Positions 34,295-36,568 of a stretch of DNA of 36,568 nt are shown piece by piece. The DNA is taken from contig JABILI010000102.1 of assembly GCA_018654575.1 (NCBI GenBank), positions 1-36,568 of the forward strand, written 5' to 3'. Under the pieces are notes generated by a model. The model did no database searches. It saw nothing but the letters and a program-made list of their open reading frames with translations, and was not told where the DNA came from. Both the position numbers and the translations under genes were made by a program. Origin of the DNA: Porticoccaceae bacterium (GTDB lineage Bacteria; Pseudomonadota; Gammaproteobacteria; Pseudomonadales; Porticoccaceae). Position 1 is the stretch's first letter; each line of letters begins with the position of its first letter.

Positions 34295-35260
34295 ATGGCT
34301 TTACCCGAAATACTTTCACAACGCTTACGATTACCTGTCGTCGGGGCACCTCTGTTTATTATATCTAACCCAGACCTTGTCATTGCCCAGTGTAAAGCGG
34401 GCGTTGTAGGCTCTTTTCCTGCGCTTAATGCACGACCTGAGGCTGAATTAGATCGTTGGCTCGAAAGAATAACCACCGAATTAGCAGAATATGATGCAGC
34501 CAATCCCGACAATCCCTCTGCGCCATTTGCAGTCAATCAGATTGTCCATGGGTCAAATAATCGACTGCAACATGATGTTGAAATGTGTGTGAAATGGAAA
34601 GTTCCTATTGTTATTACCTCTCTTGGGGCGAAAGAATTTGTAAATGAAGCTGTACATTCCTACGGCGGCATTGTGTTGCACGACATTATCAATAATCGTT
34701 TCGCGAAAAAAGCAATACAGAAAGGCGCCGACGGTTTAATTGCGGTGGCTGCGGGAGCTGGCGGCCACGCTGGTAGCCTATCGCCTTTCGCATTAGTCCA
34801 GGAGCTAAGAGAGTGGTTTGATGGCCCGATTTTATTGTCTGGATCCATCGCCAATGGAGACGCAGTATTGGCCTCACAAGCTATGGGCGCCGACCTTGCC
34901 TATGTTGGGTCAGCCTTTATCGCCACAGCTGAAGCCAATGCCGAGCAACCCTATAAACAGTCTGTCGTCGATAATAATTCTGATGATATTGTCTTAAGCA
35001 CCCTATTTACCGGTGTCAGTGGTAATTATCTAAAACCCTCTATAGTCTCTGCGGGAATGAATCCGGATAATCTTCCAGAGAGTGATCCATCTAAAATGGA
35101 CTTTGGCTCCGGAGGCAACTCTGATGCAAAGGCATGGAAAGATATTTGGGGTTGTGGGCAGGGTATTGGCGCTGTGAAAGCTGTTCTTACCGCAGCGCAG
35201 TTCGTGGACCAACTGGAAAGCCAATATAATGCAGCCAAGTCTAGACTAACTAGCATCTAG
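34295..35260 (+). CDS. Nitronate monooxygenase (2-nitropropane dioxygenase family)
   Basis: 321 residues from the ATG at 34295. FMN-binding TIM barrel. Visible motifs: LPVVGAPLFIISNPDLVIAQCKAGVVGSFPALNARP, VAAGAGGHAGSLSPFALVQELR (with the catalytic-type His in GGHAG) and the phosphate-binding LLSGSIANGDAVLASQAMGADLAYVGSAFIAT. It uses O2 to oxidise alkyl nitronates, often for defence against propionate 3-nitronate. AGGA precedes the ATG. It is divergent from the polytopic gene; a near-palindrome with core AGAATTCT (34240-34250) lies in the gap. Confidence 0.9.
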   Translation: MALPEILSQRLRLPVVGAPLFIISNPDLVIAQCKAGVVGSFPALNARPEAELDRWLERITTELAEYDAANPDNPSAPFAVNQIVHGSNNRLQHDVEMCVKWKVPIVITSLGAKEFVNEAVHSYGGIVLHDIINNRFAKKAIQKGADGLIAVAAGAGGHAGSLSPFALVQELREWFDGPILLSGSIANGDAVLASQAMGADLAYVGSAFIATAEANAEQPYKQSVVDNNSDDIVLSTLFTGVSGNYLKPSIVSAGMNPDNLPESDPSKMDFGSGGNSDAKAWKDIWGCGQGIGAVKAVLTAAQFVDQLESQYNAAKSRLTSI

Positions 35261-35335
35261 CGATTCTATATAGACTGGAATTGTACGATAGAAGACGCTG
35301 TTAAAATGTTCCCCGTGTGACAGATGCACTTGGTC

Positions 35336-35941
35336 TTAAAACCACCCTTTCACCGCATCTTCAAGGCCTGATCTACACCTAACCAGCTGAGCATTATAGA
35401 TCTCAGTTTGCCCTTTCACCTTAGCGGCAATATCTAATAACTGTGGCTTTTTGTTAAAGCTGCCACGTGAATAGCCACCCCAACCTTCATGATATGCAAG
35501 ATACTGACGAAATGGGTCCGATTTAGAAATACCAAGCCTTCGGTGACTTTTGTTGGTATACCAGCCAATGAAGTTGATCGCGTCACGAAAATCATCTCGG
35601 TCGTGACCCCGATTCCCCGTCGCCTTTTTATAGTCGTTCCACGCAGGATCTTGAGCCTGAGCATAACCATAGGCCGACGATTTTCGCGGTAAAGGAATAA
35701 ATAAAAACCTAGGTCTATCCGGTCTTACATCAGCTCGAAAACTAGACTCTTGTTTCATGATCGCCATCATTACCGTGATTGGCGTGCCCCAGCGATTATG
35801 AGCTGCACGAGCGTCTTCGTACCAATCCGTCTCACCCCAAAATATTTTACAAATATTGGCTATTCTTGTGGGCTGGTAGGTTGAGCAGCTACTCACCATC
35901 AAGGCAACAAACGAAAGTATCATAGGAAATTTATATGTCAT
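35336..35941 (-). CDS. SLT-type lytic transglycosylase lipoprotein
   Basis: 201 residues. Signal peptide with lipobox VSSC (C19), so an outer-membrane lipoprotein. The catalytic Glu is E65 in AIMKQESSF, the SLT motif. KSSAYGYAQAQDPAWNDY (GYAQ-type motif), INFIGWYTNKSHRRLGIS and YLAYHEGWGGYSRGSF (AYHEG motif) follow. It cleaves peptidoglycan glycan strands. It is close to lipoproteins annotated as transglycosylase SLT-domain (COG4764-type). It lies 17 bp downstream of the nitroreductase gene on the same strand. Confidence 0.88.
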   Translation of the reverse strand: MTYKFPMILSFVALMVSSCSTYQPTRIANICKIFWGETDWYEDARAAHNRWGTPITVMMAIMKQESSFRADVRPDRPRFLFIPLPRKSSAYGYAQAQDPAWNDYKKATGNRGHDRDDFRDAINFIGWYTNKSHRRLGISKSDPFRQYLAYHEGWGGYSRGSFNKKPQLLDIAAKVKGQTEIYNAQLVRCRSGLEDAVKGWF

Positions 35942-35958
35942 ACAAAGTTACCTATCAA

Positions 35959-36549
35959 TTAATCGTTATTAGGCCAGACGCTAAAAAACTCGTCCGCGGC
36001 TAAAGGCCTGACATGCCTGTCTCGGGTAGCCGGCGTGCCAATATATAGGAAGCCTATGATTTCTTCATTTTCAACAAGTCCAAGCCCCTGTTTTATAATC
36101 TGTGAAGCTGCATAACCACCTGTACGCCAAACTGAACCAAATCCATGGGCATAAACTGCCAACCCAATGTTGTTCATTACGCCGCCTGCAGCAATAGCCT
36201 GCTCTATATCTGGTACCTTAGGGTGACTTTTATAAGTGGCAATACCCACAACGATAAGAGGGGCTCTAAAGGCTTTGGCGTAGGCATTATCCACTTCTTT
36301 TTGCTCAGCACTTGGATTGCTATCTTTACAGTGATCCACAAAAAGTTTCCCGAGGTCCTTTCGGTCGTCTCCCGATATCGTCAAAAAGCGCCAAGGCCTT
36401 AAATGCATATGGTCAGGAGCTCGCAGAGAAGCCGAAAAAATAGTTTCTAAAATCTCAAGATCTGGAGCCGGTTCCTCAAGACGCGGATGCGACCGCCTTT
36501 CACCTATCAGCTGCGTGACTTGCTCACCTATTTCACTATCTAGAATCAT
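35959..36549 (-). CDS. Nitroreductase family protein, YdjA-like
   Basis: 196 residues, a short FMN-dependent nitroreductase. Markers are IGERRSHPRLEEPAP (FMN-phosphate Arg/Ser region), SASLRAPDHMHLRPWRFLTISGDDR and AIAAGGVMNNIGLAVYAHGFGSVWRTGGYA, then EEIIGFLYIGTPA. The RAPDHxxLRPWRF segment is typical of YdjA. These enzymes reduce nitro compounds or related substrates using NAD(P)H; the physiological substrate is unknown. The gene lies 17 bp upstream of the lytic transglycosylase on the same strand. GGGATG includes the ATG at 36549 near the window edge, so the upstream region cannot be assessed. Confidence 0.92.
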   Translation of the reverse strand: MILDSEIGEQVTQLIGERRSHPRLEEPAPDLEILETIFSASLRAPDHMHLRPWRFLTISGDDRKDLGKLFVDHCKDSNPSAEQKEVDNAYAKAFRAPLIVVGIATYKSHPKVPDIEQAIAAGGVMNNIGLAVYAHGFGSVWRTGGYAASQIIKQGLGLVENEEIIGFLYIGTPATRDRHVRPLAADEFFSVWPNND

Positions 36550-36568
36550 CCCAAAAGCCTTTCAGTAA

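Noticed and set aside
1-36568. Defence, phage, CRISPR or mobile element system
   Set aside because: All larger reading frames belong to housekeeping, metabolic, transport or envelope families; no transposase, integrase, Cas or toxin motifs were seen.

Overview
This is ordinary chromosomal DNA from a gammaproteobacterium, probably marine. The evidence is the gene set: TopA, TtcA, SlyX, SlyD, SmrA, CmoA and CmoB are close to gammaproteobacterial forms. Three sodium-linked or osmolyte-type membrane systems (Na+-pumping oxaloacetate decarboxylase, PutP, and a BCCT-like protein) suggest a salt-water habitat. Two lipoproteins start their mature part with CGGGGSS, a style I associate with Cellvibrionales-type marine bacteria; that placement is inference only. 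I see no insertion sequence, phage gene, CRISPR array, toxin-antitoxin pair or defence island.

Layout. 1-5.7 kb: 5' part of topA (reverse), a one-TM unknown protein, a universal stress protein and TatD (forward), then reverse MOSC and HD-domain genes, a stunted CGGGGSS lipoprotein ORF and bolA. 4.5-7.8 kb: oadG-oadA-oadB (reverse), with bolA 4 bp behind oadB. 8-12.7 kb: argS forward, then a reverse run of ttcA, a DoxX gene and putP. 12.8-16.5 kb: a two-gene unit of exported proteins (DUF6134-like plus a lipocalin with a long extra C-terminal part), smrA, then forward slyD and an overlapping TSUP permease, closed by a bidirectional terminator. 16.5-20.4 kb: acyl-CoA dehydrogenase and MaoC-like genes, divergent from an AraC-type regulator. 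20.4-29.8 kb: an M16C peptidase, cmoA, then ALDH, slyX, a PAF-acetylhydrolase-like lipoprotein and a small BCCT-like membrane protein, ending with cmoB. 29.8-36.6 kb: alanine dehydrogenase divergent from an Lrp-family regulator, tRNA-Arg(ACG) with a clear promoter and terminator, a serine-hydrolase lipoprotein, a polytopic unknown, nitronate monooxygenase, an SLT-type lytic transglycosylase lipoprotein and a nitroreductase.

Functional links. OadGAB makes a sodium gradient that PutP, and perhaps the BCCT-like protein, could use. The AraC gene probably controls the acyl-CoA dehydrogenase/MaoC pair. Lrp probably controls ald and itself through a perfect 10-bp inverted repeat. CmoA and CmoB act in sequence on tRNA U34 although their genes are about 4.7 kb apart here. 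The best candidates for something undescribed are the compact BCCT homologue, which keeps the aromatic-box spacing, and the lipocalin with its extra domain. Starts were often moved inward from the longest reading frame, to codons with a better ribosome-binding site or family-typical N-terminus; each entry says so.
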